Shown: positions 11,069 to 22,187, counted from the stretch's first letter. The stretch: DNA of 64,000 bases from Labia minor (GCA_963082975.1 OY720347.1:15234225-15298224); one strand, 5' to 3'. The notes: generated by a model not told the origin, from the sequence alone. A program made the numbers and translations.

Positions 11069-12660
11069 AATTATTTATTTGTATTTATTTTCTAATTGAT
11101 AGGTTATATTTTTTCTATAAATATTTATTTTCTTTTTCTTTTTCATTCTTCGTTTATTTATTGAATTCCCCAATTTGTTTATTCTCCCTTTCATTAGTTA
11201 ATCCTGCGCTTGATCGAATCTAGATAGAGGGACTTTTATTCTATTGTCTCTTTTGTACAATTCATTTTTGATTCAGTTCATTGATAGCTTTAAAAGCAAT
11301 TTTTAAAATAGTTTCTAAATCATCTTATTACCTTTATTACCTATATTCCATTTTCATGGTAGATCATATATACAATGTTGAAATAGTAATAAAAAAAAAT
11401 AAAAATTATTAGTAGGTAATTAGTATATTATTCAACAAATAAAGAAAAGTTGATAATATATATATATATATATATACATTAATTGGTAGGGTATTATTCC
11501 GAATTAAAATTTTATAATATATATTATAAATAATTTAATATTTTCAATAAATTAACCACTTTATGATTTATCAAATAGAATTTAAATAAATTATATATAG
11601 ATAGATAGATAGATAGATATAGATATATAAAAATTGGTGAAGTTGAATACCGTTATGGCTATTGATTCGATCAAAGGGACTCAAATTGTTGAAAAGAGCC
11701 GCCATTTATGCTTGTGAAGTTGATAAAAGAGCATCAAACCGAGAAAAGTGAATATTTTTGGGACGCTCTCGATGCCCACTTGAAATCTTCTTTCCAGACA
11801 AATGGGGAAAAAAAAATAAATCGATTTTTTTATGTTGAATTAATTCTGACGTTGGCTTATAAAAACATCAACCATTATAATTTTTTTTTTTTCGTTAGTC
11901 GAGGAATGTTCATGACATGTTAGCAATTTCCATACTTACCCAAAAACTGTTTCTTAAAGCGTAATTATCCTGTCGAACTTAAAAAAGAAACAAGGACGTA
12001 AATAAAATTACGATTTATCTTTGTTCGAGAACCAATATTGGAGACAATTTAATTGAAAAATCAATTTTTGATTAAACTTTTAATTATTTATCTTATCAAA
12101 TGCCATACTGTTAATTTCGCTTTGAACTAATATTTAGTACTAATAATAAGTACTTAAATTTTAAAAAAATTAACAAAGGATTACTTTTTTAGAATATATA
12201 TTAATTATTTATTTATTCTCCTCTATTAATAATATTTATTTTTATATAACAAAGTATAATATACATAAAAAAATTGATTTATTATTATTTATTATTTGAT
12301 GTATCCTATAATTAGGATATCTATATAATATCTATGCTAAATCTTTTCATTATTATTTTGAAGAAAATAAATTAATTTTTACAATGTGTCTAGTATAAAA
12401 TTATTGATAAAATATTATAGTGTTAAAAAGAAAAAATAAGACAACAATATCTATAAATTTTCAAATATGTTATTAATAGTCCTTTTTGCTTAGTTATACT
12501 TCCATATTTAAATTTTTATTGATATTGAAAATTGAAAGATATTCTCTAAAAATATTTTCTTGACAAAAAAATTGGCCTATGAATAAAAAATAATCGTTAT
12601 TTACCAGAAATAATATTAACTTTAAATACTTTAAAATTATTTGTTAAATTAATTAAAAAA
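11069..12660. other. AT-rich DNA with GATA and TA microsatellites
   Basis: Contains (TA)n at about 11457-11476 and (TAGA)n at about 11597-11618. A less AT-rich patch at 11640-11800 gives an open frame (ATG at 11708) whose first 35 codons look coding-like, but no domain is recognisable and it then runs into poly-A/T. I do not call it a gene. Confidence 0.45.
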
Positions 12661-12662
12661 TA

Positions 12663-13282
12663 AGTTGACCTGTGGCCAGGTCCGAACCGACCGACTGTTT
12701 GAAATAAATTAATTTCCAGCTACAGAAACAATTTCAAATAATTTTCATATATCTATTAATGTAATAAAAAACAGATATGGATACATAAATAATAAATATA
12801 AACATTTTTAATTTTATTTTATTTATAATATATATGCAAGACCAGGCTGTGACGTCATGAATGACTGGATGACGTCATATAATTTTAAATCAAGAAAAAA
12901 CTAATAAATATGATTTTTCTCGAGGATAAAACCAATACAAAGTGCATGATTCGTGGTGATATATAAAAAAATCTCCTTTGGTGTGAAAATAACCCTTTCC
13001 TTCCTATCGTCGATCGCTAATATTACCACTTCCGGTTTCCGGAATTGCACCAAAAGTTGATCAATTCATCCCACTGATGCATTAAGTAAATATACCAAAT
13101 TTCATCAAAATCGGTTGAGCCGTTCAGGCTGTACACATCTATACGGACGGACGGATTTATGTATCCATATCTGTTTTTTATTACATTAATAGATATATGA
13201 AAATTATTTGAAATTGTTTCTGTAGCTGGAAATTAATTTATTTCAAACCGTCGGTCGGTTCGGACCTGGCCACAGGTCAACT
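12663..13282. mobile_element. Family A fold-back copy with ~127-bp inverted ends
   Basis: Both ends are the family A 3' tail, in opposite orientation: AGTTGACCTGTGGCCAGGTC at the left and its complement at the right, and the similarity runs about 127 bp inward on each side (12663-12789 and 13157-13282). The unit is flanked by TA. The left part continues as a minus-strand family A copy through a CRE pair, the head motif and the core, and stops at the ACGGACGG microsatellite, where a second plus-strand tail is joined. Each end forms the GACCTG-GCCA-CAGGTC hairpin. Confidence 0.8.
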
Positions 13283-13330
13283 TATTTTTATACTTTTTTC
13301 TTCTCTGTTTGCTTCACACAAAGACTAGAA

Positions 13331-13497
13331 CAGTGTTTCCCAACCTTTTTTGTGCCCCCACCTAAGCCCTTCTAAAATTCTTATGCCCCCTATGTAACAT
13401 ATATATAATGGTTAATATTAAAAAGGCTTAAACTCGTGTCAAATCCAATTGCGTATTGCCTCCCTGGGGGACGTGGGCCCCACGTTGGGAAACACTG
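13331..13497. mobile_element. Short hAT-type MITE
   Basis: The ends are CAGTGTTTCCCAACC and its complement (15 bases nearly perfect, followed by GCCCCC-type subterminal repeats on both sides). The flanks GACTAGAA and CTATAGAA match at five of eight positions, so the target duplication is decayed. At 167 bp it has no coding capacity. Confidence 0.75.
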
Positions 13498-13499
13498 CT

Positions 13500-15525
13500 A
13501 TAGAATATAGCTAAAGTGTTATACTTTTAGAAGAGTTTGAGAAATGTGAGAGATGTTCATTAAACCAAAAACAAATCAACTAAAAGTTAAAATATTCAAC
13601 CTAATCTTGAAAGTTCATGTACATATTAATCTAAAAAAATCGGTAACATACCCTCACCCTTCTTGTTTTCCCCTCTCGCTTACACAATGATCCTTTTCTT
13701 CAAATCGCCCCTTCATAATACTTTTTATTATTACATATTATTATTGTTATTATTATTGCCTCTTGGGCTAATGTATGATATTATATTTGTTAAATAAAAA
13801 CAAAACAAAACAAAAATTATAATTAGTTAAACATTTTCGCTAAATAGGTGAATATTTTTTGTTATTTTCGATTTACCTACAAAATAATAGTATAATAATA
13901 CATTGTGTGTGTGTGTGTGTGTGTGTAAATGTATACAATCAAGATAAATCAATTTATCTTTTTCTAAATTCAATTTATATATGAATATAATTAAAATATA
14001 GATAATTTCAATTTATGGAGTTAATTATTAAAAATACATCGTGATTTAAAGAGCAATCATTGATATCCATCAACCCTTCCTAAAATTAAGTATAAGTATC
14101 TTCTTGTACATAAACAAATTTTAAAAAGAGTACATTTTATAAAAAAAAATAAAGTGTTGGGTTAATTTATTGGGTTATATTATTAAAACATTTGTTTAAA
14201 GTATTTGTAATTTATTAGAAATTAGTTATAGTATTAGTTATGAAAAAATATATAAGCAACTCTATTATGTGTGTGTGTGTGTGTTGAAAATATTATTTAA
14301 GTCTATTAAAATGACAAAAAATTTAATGTAATGTAAATAATCTCTCTAAAAATTAAGTTAAAGAATTCTGAAGAAGATGGATAGTTTATGAATACTTTTA
14401 CACCCTTTACTCCACGCACCCCCCCCCTCCTTCCTCCCAAAAGGCGCAGAAAATGAATAATTAAAGAAATTATAATAAAATGATTTCTAATCAGATTTAA
14501 AATGATTATAGCCAGCTAAAATAATAAATAGCATCTAAAAGAAAAATTAATTATTATAATTAATTAGATCAATATGAAAATTCAATAACAGCTTTAATAA
14601 TTATGATTAAAAATTAATAAATTTTATAAACACACACGTGTTTCAATATTTTAAAATATTTATATATAACAATTCAGGAGTGGTAACGAATTTAGCATCG
14701 TTTTTTTATATTGGCTTTAACTCTATTCAATTGGATTGCCATTTACTTTTAAGATTGTATTGAACATTTTCTTTTAAAGCCCAATGCAAATGAATCATAT
14801 AAATTATCCAAAACCATAAAAGAAATAAACTAAGCACGTAAAGGTGTACATTTTCTTTTAAATCCTTTCTTCCCTCAAGAAATTACCATTTAAATTTCTT
14901 GTTATTCCCAGGGAAACCTGACATAAATTTTAATTTATTTATTTTAACATTACAATTCGATTAAATAGTGGAAATTAACATAATTTCTTACAAAGATCTT
15001 TACATTATACCAATAAAATTAATATAATCTAAGATTTATCACAAATATTTATAATAAATAAATATAAAATAAACTTTAAAAATCAAATACATCTTATATA
15101 TATATATATAATAGTAAATGTAAAAATATGTATATATTATTTATATTTAAATAATATAAGAATTTGAAATTTGGTATTAATTCAATACTAGTCCTGAACT
15201 CTTATTTATAAATGACAATTTATGTATATTTCAACGTAATTGAAATATCCAGTTACCTATTTTCTATTCATTATTTGTTTGAAACAAATAAATTTAGTTT
15301 GGTTAATTCATAATAAATTCAATTTTATTTAAAAAAAAAAAAATTAAAAGCAAAATGTGCAGCATCGTACACGTGGCGGAAGTGAAACTTCTTACAATCT
15401 AGAGAATAAGATAAATTTTAGTTGAGAGTGTGAGTGAGAGAGAAATAGAGAAAAATAAAGGGATCATTTCGAAAGACATATAACAGTATAAAATTTTCGT
15501 AACAAATATTCGCTTTATTATTATT
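13500..15525. other. AT-rich DNA with TG microsatellites
   Basis: Contains (TG)n at 13904-13926 and about 14268-14284, a C-rich run near 14418-14430 and (TA)n near 15096-15111. No gene-like frame. Confidence 0.55.
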
Positions 15526-15530
15526 ATTAT

Positions 15531-15960
15531 CTACTCTATCATCATATCTACATTGCCTGTACTATTGTCGGTTGGTGCTTCAATTGGTAATACTGATATT
15601 AATGGCTTGTGATAACTAAAATAAGATATATATGTTCGTGATTCGATATTTTCTATATAACGTGTAAAAACAGCATCTATTGTAGTTCCAGATTTTGTTG
15701 TTGATTCCTTGGGATCGTTATTTATAAGCAGACCAAATGTTTCTCGAAGAAAGTTGATCAACGGCAACGAATCATCTCAGATCCAAAATGTACATTAAAA
15801 TCTCCCCCGAGAATTAGAGGGATTTTATCTTCGCCTCGTTCAAGTGCATTAGCACCTGTGTGGCTATAAACCAGTAGTGAACGGTGTATGAAATAAATAA
15901 TATCGTCTAAATTTTGGTCGTTATTTTTTTTCGGCATAGTGAAATCTGTGGAGTAGAGAA
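15531..15960 (-). pseudogene. Endonuclease (EEP-type) fragment, frameshifted
   Basis: On the minus strand two overlapping frames together encode part of an exonuclease-endonuclease-phosphatase fold. The upstream frame contains IPLILGGDFNVHFGSE, the GDFN motif of the family; the downstream frame contains LPLINFLRETFGL, then STTKSGTTIDAVFTRYI and ISYFSYHKPL, corresponding to the later TxIDxVF and SYHxP motifs. A one-base shift at about 15775-15790 separates them. Such domains are carried by non-LTR retrotransposons and by Helentrons; the SGTTIDAVF/YFSYHKP style recalls the latter to me, but I cannot confirm it. The upstream frame continues to 16102 without recognisable homology. It ends at a stop near 15531. 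Confidence 0.65.
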
Positions 15961-16149
15961 AAGCAGTTTTAAATGCAATAATAATTTTAAATTGATTTAG
16001 TAGTGTTAAAGTAATGTTGAGATTCGGATAAATAACGTGAATGGTCATCGACGCACATAACTGTATGTGTTGGCGTGTGAATCGCCGACCATGTTCACAC
16101 ACACAATTACATGCGTCGGTATGCGTGCACGCTGTATATTTGACTTGAG

Positions 16150-17030
16150 AATTTTAATTATTTCACGATATATATCTTATCTTATTATGCTAGCTAAAAT
16201 TGTATATATCTATCTATTTATCTATAACCATTGGTTCTCAAAAACCGCTCTAACGATTTTTTTCAAATTCACACTAGATATAGTATTTATAAAGAAAAAT
16301 TGAGTTTTATTGATTACATCTCTTGAAACTTACAGCTTCATTATTAATTTCTTAATTGAAAATTATATATGGGTGACGTAAATGGCATCCATTTTGAAAT
16401 TTTACTCCCGCCTTTTTTTAATTTTGTATTAATATTTTTTTTATATTTAAAATATTTTAAAATTTATTATTTAATTTCGAAATAAAATTAAAAATATTTA
16501 TTTTTAATAAAATATATATATATATTTATTAATCCCGCTTTTTTTTAAATGATATTGTATTAACATTTTTTTATATTTAAAATATTTTAAAATTCATTAT
16601 TTAATTTCGAAATTTTATATTTAAAATATTTTAAAATTTATTATTTAATTTCGAAATAAAATTAAAAATATTTATTTTTAATAAAATATATATATATATA
16701 TTTATTAATCCCGCTTTTTTTTAAATGATATTGTATTAACATTTTTTTATATTTAAAATATTTTAAAATTCATTATTTAATTTCGAAATTTTATATTTAA
16801 AATATTTTAAAATTTATTATTTAATTTCGAAATAAAATTAAAAATATTTATTTTTAATAAAATATATATATATATTTATTAATCCCGCTTTTTTTTTAAA
16901 TGATATTGTATTAACATTTTTTTATATTTAAAATATTTTAAAATTCATTATTTAATTTCGAAATAAAATTAAAAATATTTATTTTTAATAAAATATATAT
17001 ATATTTATTAATCTCTCTCAAAAAATATGA
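16150..17030 (+). repeat. Family G repeat joined to a ~175-bp AT-rich tandem array
   Basis: The first part (16165-16400) matches 33470-33700 in inverted orientation almost base for base and includes a (TATC)n stretch and the core AAAACCGCTCTAACGATTTT. From 16400 the DNA is a tandem array: AATCCCGCTTTTTT recurs at 16531, 16707 and 16881, a period of 174-176 bp, each unit containing two copies of ATTATTTAATTTCGAAAT-type sequence. The array ends near 17010. Related single units occur at 32580-32720 and 33170-33440. Confidence 0.8.
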
Positions 17031-17449
17031 AATACGTTTAATATTAAAAATAAATAAATATACATATGAAATTTGTTATTTTTTAATATTAAAAAATATT
17101 TAATTTGAGATTAATTATATAAAAAATTTTAAAAAATTCAAAAAAACTTAGCTATAATATTTGACATATGATAAGGTTAATTACAATTTTTTAATAGACA
17201 TCCTTAATAAATAGAAAAATAATAATTTTTAAATAATATAAATAATATTTAATTATAATCTAATCAAAGAAAATAAAAGTTTGAATCTATTTGATAGTTG
17301 ATCTTTTTACATATAATTAATCTCAAATTAAATATTTTTTAATATTAAAAAATAATATAATTATTATTTTACATATATATGAATATAATATAAATATTTT
17401 TAATTTTATTTTAAGAATAGATATATATCTAAAAGGCGGTAACTGTGAG

Positions 17450-17810
17450 GTCACATACTAATTTTTATTCTTTCACCCAGCAGAGGCTAAGAAATATTAT
17501 TCCGCGTCAACGTACTAGTGCGCATGCGCGCCGTGGACTTTCAACCTAGCGACAGGGTATTAGAACGAAAGACAGCATAAAACGAAGACGCAGATAGCCT
17601 CTTTCTCAAAGACGAAAGACCGGACAAAAGAAAGACCCAGATAGCCTCTCTCTCAAAAACGAAACACCGCACAAAAGAGAGACAGAGATAGAGGCTATCT
17701 CATTCTCACTCGTTATATCTATATCTTTTTTCTCTCTTGCGTTTCGTAACGCGTTACGAAATTTCAATTTTTCAATTCACTCTCCATTCTCAACCAAATG
17801 TCAGGACGCC
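17450..17810. promoter_or_regulatory. GC-rich island with NRF1 site and 20-bp palindrome
   Basis: TGCGCATGCGCG (17519-17530) matches the NRF1 consensus, which in animals marks core promoters. Two 47-bp tandem repeats beginning CAGATAGCCTCT lie at 17591 and 17638, followed by an inverted AGAGGCTATCTC (near 17689). TTTCGTAACGCGTTACGAAA at 17742-17761 is a perfect 20-bp palindrome with a central ACGCGT. The island stands out sharply from AT-rich flanks. That it is a promoter is inference; no downstream gene is visible within the next 1.5 kb. Confidence 0.4.
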
Positions 17811-19440
17811 GCTAAAGAAGTTTCACTTCAAAAATTGTTGCATATTTCGAATATAATGACATCATTAATGTTAAATTGACGATTAAATATCTAAAAGATA
17901 AATTCAGTCTCTATGTAAATGAAAAATTATTTTTTTTAGAATTTAGGGCATTCATTATTTCAATTGGAATAAATCAAAATTAATAATATAATATATTCAT
18001 TGGTTTAGAATTAATTTTTGTTGCATGAGCTTCCTCTCTAAAATTATATTATTCATTCAATTATTTTTCTTAATATGTATATATAAAACTCCATCGCTAA
18101 TGAATAAGCTCATTTATATGCATTTCGTTAATATTTTTATTTGTTTTGAATTTAGATTGTCATTTAAATGGGAGGAAAGGAAATCAAATGAATTTCGATA
18201 TTTAGAACAGAAAATCTAAATAGAAAATTAACTTAATCAAATATCAGGGCCAAAAATAAAAAACAAATTGGTAAATTTCATTTATTAAAACCAAAATTAA
18301 AAGTTATTAAATTTTGTATTCAAATGAGATTTACATCCGGATTGAGAATTTGTTGATGTTGTTGGTTATTTGCTTTTGTTTTATTATTATATAGACAATC
18401 ATAATTGAAATTAAAGTTTTCATTTTGAATATTTCATAAATAGTTATAAAAAAAATAAATCAATCAACATTACTTAATTATAATTTTTATTAAAAAATTA
18501 AGTGCAGTAATTAATAAGGCCTAAGTTTTTAATTAAATGTTTATTGATTAATTAATTGATATAATAAGACAATGACAGTTTATATTAATGAATATTTTTT
18601 ATGAAAATCAAAATATCTTTATACTATCTCAACTATATTTTAAATATTATAATACCTACATTAAAAGTTAAATTGATAATAATATATGTAAATAGATAGA
18701 TAATTTGATGAAATTAAATCATGAGTTGACGGATTAACTTTTTGCATTAACATTTTTTTTTTTTAAATTTTTATTTTAAATAGATAGATTATCTAAAAAA
18801 ACATCTTAAAAATGCAAGATAGGAAATTTGACAAAAAATAAAAATGTAAATATTTAGTATCAATAATTATGAATATTTAAAATCAATATTCAAAAATCTA
18901 TAAAATTATTAATATGCTGGTCATGATTTTTGGGGCGAGAATAAATTCAGGTTATTTGACAATAGAATATTTTGTAAAATTTATGAAATGAAAAAAGATA
19001 AAATAACAGGGAAATATTGAAGATTATACTCGTGAGCCTCTATCCTTACTCAAACATAGAATTAGTATGATATTTGGGACAAATGAGAGAAGTATAACAA
19101 GAAATTTGTTTATTCGGAAATCAATTGGGAAATGATTAATGGATGAACTATAAACCTAATAGATTATTCTTTGAACTAGATTTATATCCTTCTCCAAATA
19201 TATTATATAGGAGAGAACACTCTTTATATTTAAATCCATTATTTTGGAAGGTAAAAAACAGAATGTTGCTGAGATAAGAAGAGGCAAAGACCTTTCTTTA
19301 AAATTGGGACTGATTATACAATTCTTAAAAGTTCCACTTAAATAACAATTTACTAGAATTGACTTGAAATTTTAAAAAACCCATATTTTTTCCAAAAAAT
19401 AATCAGTTTCACAATCAAACTCTACAATTTTGGGAATCCT
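17811..19440. other. AT-rich DNA, nothing recognised
   Basis: A frame at 18025-18219 is hydrophobic but has the composition of translated AT-rich DNA. No repeat family from the rest of the window is seen here. Confidence 0.5.
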
Positions 19441-19449
19441 GATGATTTC

Positions 19450-19730
19450 TTGCCTACCAGTGGCGTCAGCTTGTTCTCTCCTATCTATGAAGACGTGTCT
19501 GTGTCAGTGATAGTGCCCAGGATTTTTAGGAGCTTCGTAGAAATCCGAAATCACCCAACCAATCAACCCAAAATCCCGATATTGACTCTTGATCACACAG
19601 ATTAACAGAAGACCTAGAATTTTAAAAATATTCCCTCCTAAATAACCTCTTTTAAATGGCGCTAAAATGGATGCCGAAACGTCAAGAAAGCAATCTCACA
19701 AACAAACGTGTTTATATCTCAGATAAATCT
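19450..19730 (+). repeat. Family F repeat, second copy
   Basis: Better preserved relative of 4180-4400. Key blocks are GACGTGTCTGTGTCAGTG, CCAATCAACCCAAAATCCCG, TTGACTCTTGATCACACAG, AAGACCTAGAATTTTAAAAA and finally GATGCCGAAACGTCAAGA at about 19668. The last motif looks like the GAAAC strand of a hammerhead-type ribozyme as carried by Penelope-like elements, but the matching CTGATGA strand is not visible close by. Confidence 0.45.
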
Positions 19731-19777
19731 GATAATAATAACAATAAATTAACTAATGGAAATCTAAACCCAACATA

Positions 19778-20337
19778 ATGGGGTGGTCGAAAAAGTCTTT
19801 TCGTATTTTGTCCATAGATGTCGTTGGAATCGTATATCTCCAGTGCTACCAATCACATTGAGTCATACCATATAGTGTTGGAAAGGTGAAATTTCAAGCT
19901 TCATTTAACCTTAAAGAAAATTAAATTTGGTGAAGCTGAACAAAAGTTACAGCTTTTCAAAAATGAGTGAAAATAATGAAGAAATTCGCTATATTTTGAA
20001 ATTTTTGTATAAAAAAGGGAAGAATGCCACGCAAGTCGCCAATGAAATTTGTGAAGTTCACGGAGACGATGCTATATCAGTTCGTGTAGCACAACAATGG
20101 TTCGCTCGCTTTCGTTCTGGAAATTTCGATGTGAAAGATGCACCTCGTTCTGGTCGACCTATCGTTGAAAAAGTCGATGAAATTATGGAAAAGATTGACA
20201 AGGACGGTCACATAAGCAGCCATGTCATTGCCAAATTCATCATCAAACGGTTTTGAACCATTTAAAAAAGGCTGGCTACAAAAAGAAGCTTGATGTGTGG
20301 GTACCACATGATTAGAAATACGAAAAGACTTTTTCGA

Positions 20338-20345
<8 letters not shown>
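19778..20345 (+). mobile_element. Mariner element, internally deleted
   Basis: Inverted ends share GTCGAAAAAGTCTTTTCGTATT after a GGGTRG start, and TA dinucleotides flank the unit. The 568-bp element keeps the 5' part of the transposase gene and jumps from the region encoding VWVPHD straight into the 3' inverted repeat. A (TA)n microsatellite has expanded at its right border (20344-20378). Confidence 0.88.
19963..20315 (+). pseudogene. Mariner transposase N-terminal DNA-binding region
   Basis: The ATG at 19963 starts MSENNEEIRYILKFLYKKG, then NATQVANEICEVHG, the first helix-turn-helix of mariner transposases, followed by VAQQWFARFRSGNFDVKDAP and RSGRP, the linker with a GRP-type minor-groove motif. 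After about 98 codons a small deletion shifts the frame; in the other frame (20238-20315) HHQTVLNHLKKAGYKKKLDV and WVPHD complete the second helix-turn-helix before a stop. A normal mariner transposase has about 345 residues with a DDD catalytic domain; all of that is missing here. If expressed, it could only bind ends, not cut them. Confidence 0.88.
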
Positions 20346-20382
<37 letters not shown>

Positions 20383-20765
20383 TTACTTAATGATTTTTTA
20401 TTTGAACTTATATTCTTTATAAGGTTTTATATTTGTTTTTTTTCTAAGTATATATGGATACATATATAATAATTAAGTATAAATATTATATGCATAGTTA
20501 GTATGAACTCCATGCAAACCTTTGTGTTTTTTGATGGGCTGTCACTTACTTCATCCAGTCAACGCCAGGTCTCTCTTTTTAATTTTTTTTTTTCATTTTA
20601 TTTTCTTTAATAAAAACAGCTTAGAAAGTTTTTTGTAGCTATTTGCTTAAAGTTAAAAAATATGCTTACTAATTGTATTTTAAAATTAAATCTACATATA
20701 TAGTATATTAATAATAAATATTTAAGAATAATTTACTACATTTTTAGCATTTTCTGACCTTATGT
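20346..20765. other. (TA)n microsatellite then AT-rich DNA
   Basis: (TA)n to about 20378, then DNA with no recognised feature. Confidence 0.6.
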
Positions 20766-20766
20766 G

Positions 20767-21417
20767 TTTTTACCGACCGACGATAGTAAGGGAGGTATTG
20801 TTTTCACACCAAATTTCACATGTGGAGATTTTTACATATCTCCACGAATCATGCATTTTCTTAACAGAAAAAAGTATTTTTAGCATGATGTCTGTCCGTC
20901 CGTCTGTCCGTCTGTCCGTCCGTATAGATGTGTACAGCCTGAACGGCTTAACGGATTTTGATGAAATTTGGTATATTTACTTAATGCATCAGTGGGATGA
21001 ATTGATCAACTTTTGGTGCAAATCCGGAAACCGGAAGTGGTAGTATTAGCGATCGACGATAAGAAGGGAAGGGTTATTTTCGCACCAAATTTCACATAAG
21101 GAGATTTTTTTACATATCACCACGAATGTATTGGTTTTATCCTCGGGAAAAATCATCTTCATTATGTTTTTCTTAATTTAAAATTATATGACGTCACCCA
21201 GCCCTTCATGACGTCACAGCCTCGGGTAACGCCGGCAACGCCGGCTACTCCAGCTATATATTATAAATAAAATAAAATTAAAAATATTTATGTTATATCC
21301 ATATCTGTTTTTTATTACATTAATAGATATATTAAAATTATTTGAAATTGTTTCTGTATCTGGAAATTAATTTATTTCAAACCGTCGGTCGGTTCGGACC
21401 TGGCCACAGGTCAACTT
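20767..21417 (+). mobile_element. Family A, Helentron-like (HINE/DINE-type) element, full copy
   Basis: Starts TTTTTACCGACCGACGATAG. It continues with a head ending GGAGATTTTTACATATCTCC (an arm-to-arm hairpin), a GTCCGTCTGTCC microsatellite, the core GAACGGCTTAACGGATTTTG followed by ATGAAATTTGGTAT, and CCGGAAACCGGAAGTGG. A second degenerate head follows (21043-21130), then two TGACGTCA sites 20 bp apart (21189 and 21209). The tail has CGTCGGTCGGT, complementary to the 5' ACCGACCGACG, and the hairpin GACCTG-GCCA-CAGGTC (21397-21412) followed by AACTTA. No coding capacity; the frame at 20762-21043 is a shadow. Confidence 0.65.
21189..21216. promoter_or_regulatory. Pair of consensus CRE sites
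   Basis: TGACGTCA at 21189-21196 and again at 21209-21216, start-to-start 20 bp. The same pair with the same spacing is in the other long family A copy (12850-12857 and 12870-12877). TGACGTCA is the CREB/ATF full consensus. Activity is not shown by the sequence. Confidence 0.5.
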
Positions 21418-21429
21418 ATTTCAAACTGT

Positions 21430-22185
21430 AGTAAGTATATTAAGTATAAATGAAAAAAAAAACACAATAAATAGAATATTTAAATTAAACAAATCATTTA
21501 TATTATTTTTTGATGGTCTTAAAATGAATATCAAGTCTGGTAATTCGTTCGGGATTTCATTCACGAAATGATATAGTTATGGAATTAGTCAGATGTTTAT
21601 ATTATAACTAGTTAGACTTTAAAATAGAGGGTGGAGAGTCGGATTAAATTCAATCGTTTATAATAAATTGAATTGAACAAATGAAAGGATTCAGGAGGCC
21701 AAGAAACGGGGGTGGAGGGGAATGGCTGGCAAATAATCATGCTTGATTGCCTGTGGGAAATTATTTAGTCGTTCCACTTTAGTCGAATGTTTAACGTCAT
21801 CCAGATAATTATTGATTTGCTTATGTATTTAATATTTATTCAGACCAATTGGAATAATGGTTGGATAAAGTCGTTCGTTCGAGCTACCCAGAGAAATTAT
21901 TTTGTATTGACATTTCGTTTATTAAACAATGGAGAGATGTTTAAGATGATTCTATTAAAAATTAATGAGCGGAAATTATCTAAAATTAAAATATTCTTTG
22001 GTAACACATAAAACTGATTTATATAGGGCGTTAATGATAGTTTGAATAAGAAAGAAAATAAAAATTAGAATAAACAAATGAATATTTATGGATTTTATTA
22101 TATTATTTTGAAGAAATCATATTATTTAAACTTAATTAAGGCAATTAAAAGTTATTAATTCATCAAAATAATTTTATTATTGGAT
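21430..22185. other. AT-rich DNA, nothing recognised
   Basis: A moderately less AT-rich patch at 21600-21800 has no domain or splice-bounded frame that I can support. Confidence 0.5.
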
Positions 22186-22187
22186 TT

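Noticed and set aside
16067..16303. Plus-strand frame of 78 codons
   Set aside because: It spans the endonuclease fragment in antisense and then family G; no protein signal.
16400..17010. Possible CRISPR-like or satellite array
   Set aside because: The units are about 175 bp, directly adjacent with no spacers, and AT-rich; this is an ordinary tandem repeat in animal DNA, not CRISPR.
20077..20307. Minus-strand frame over the mariner
   Set aside because: It is the antisense shadow of the mariner DNA-binding region, which is clearly coding on the plus strand.
20762..21043. Plus-strand frame of 93 codons in family A
   Set aside because: The region is a repeat present in several decayed copies with frame-breaking differences, so the frame is not conserved.
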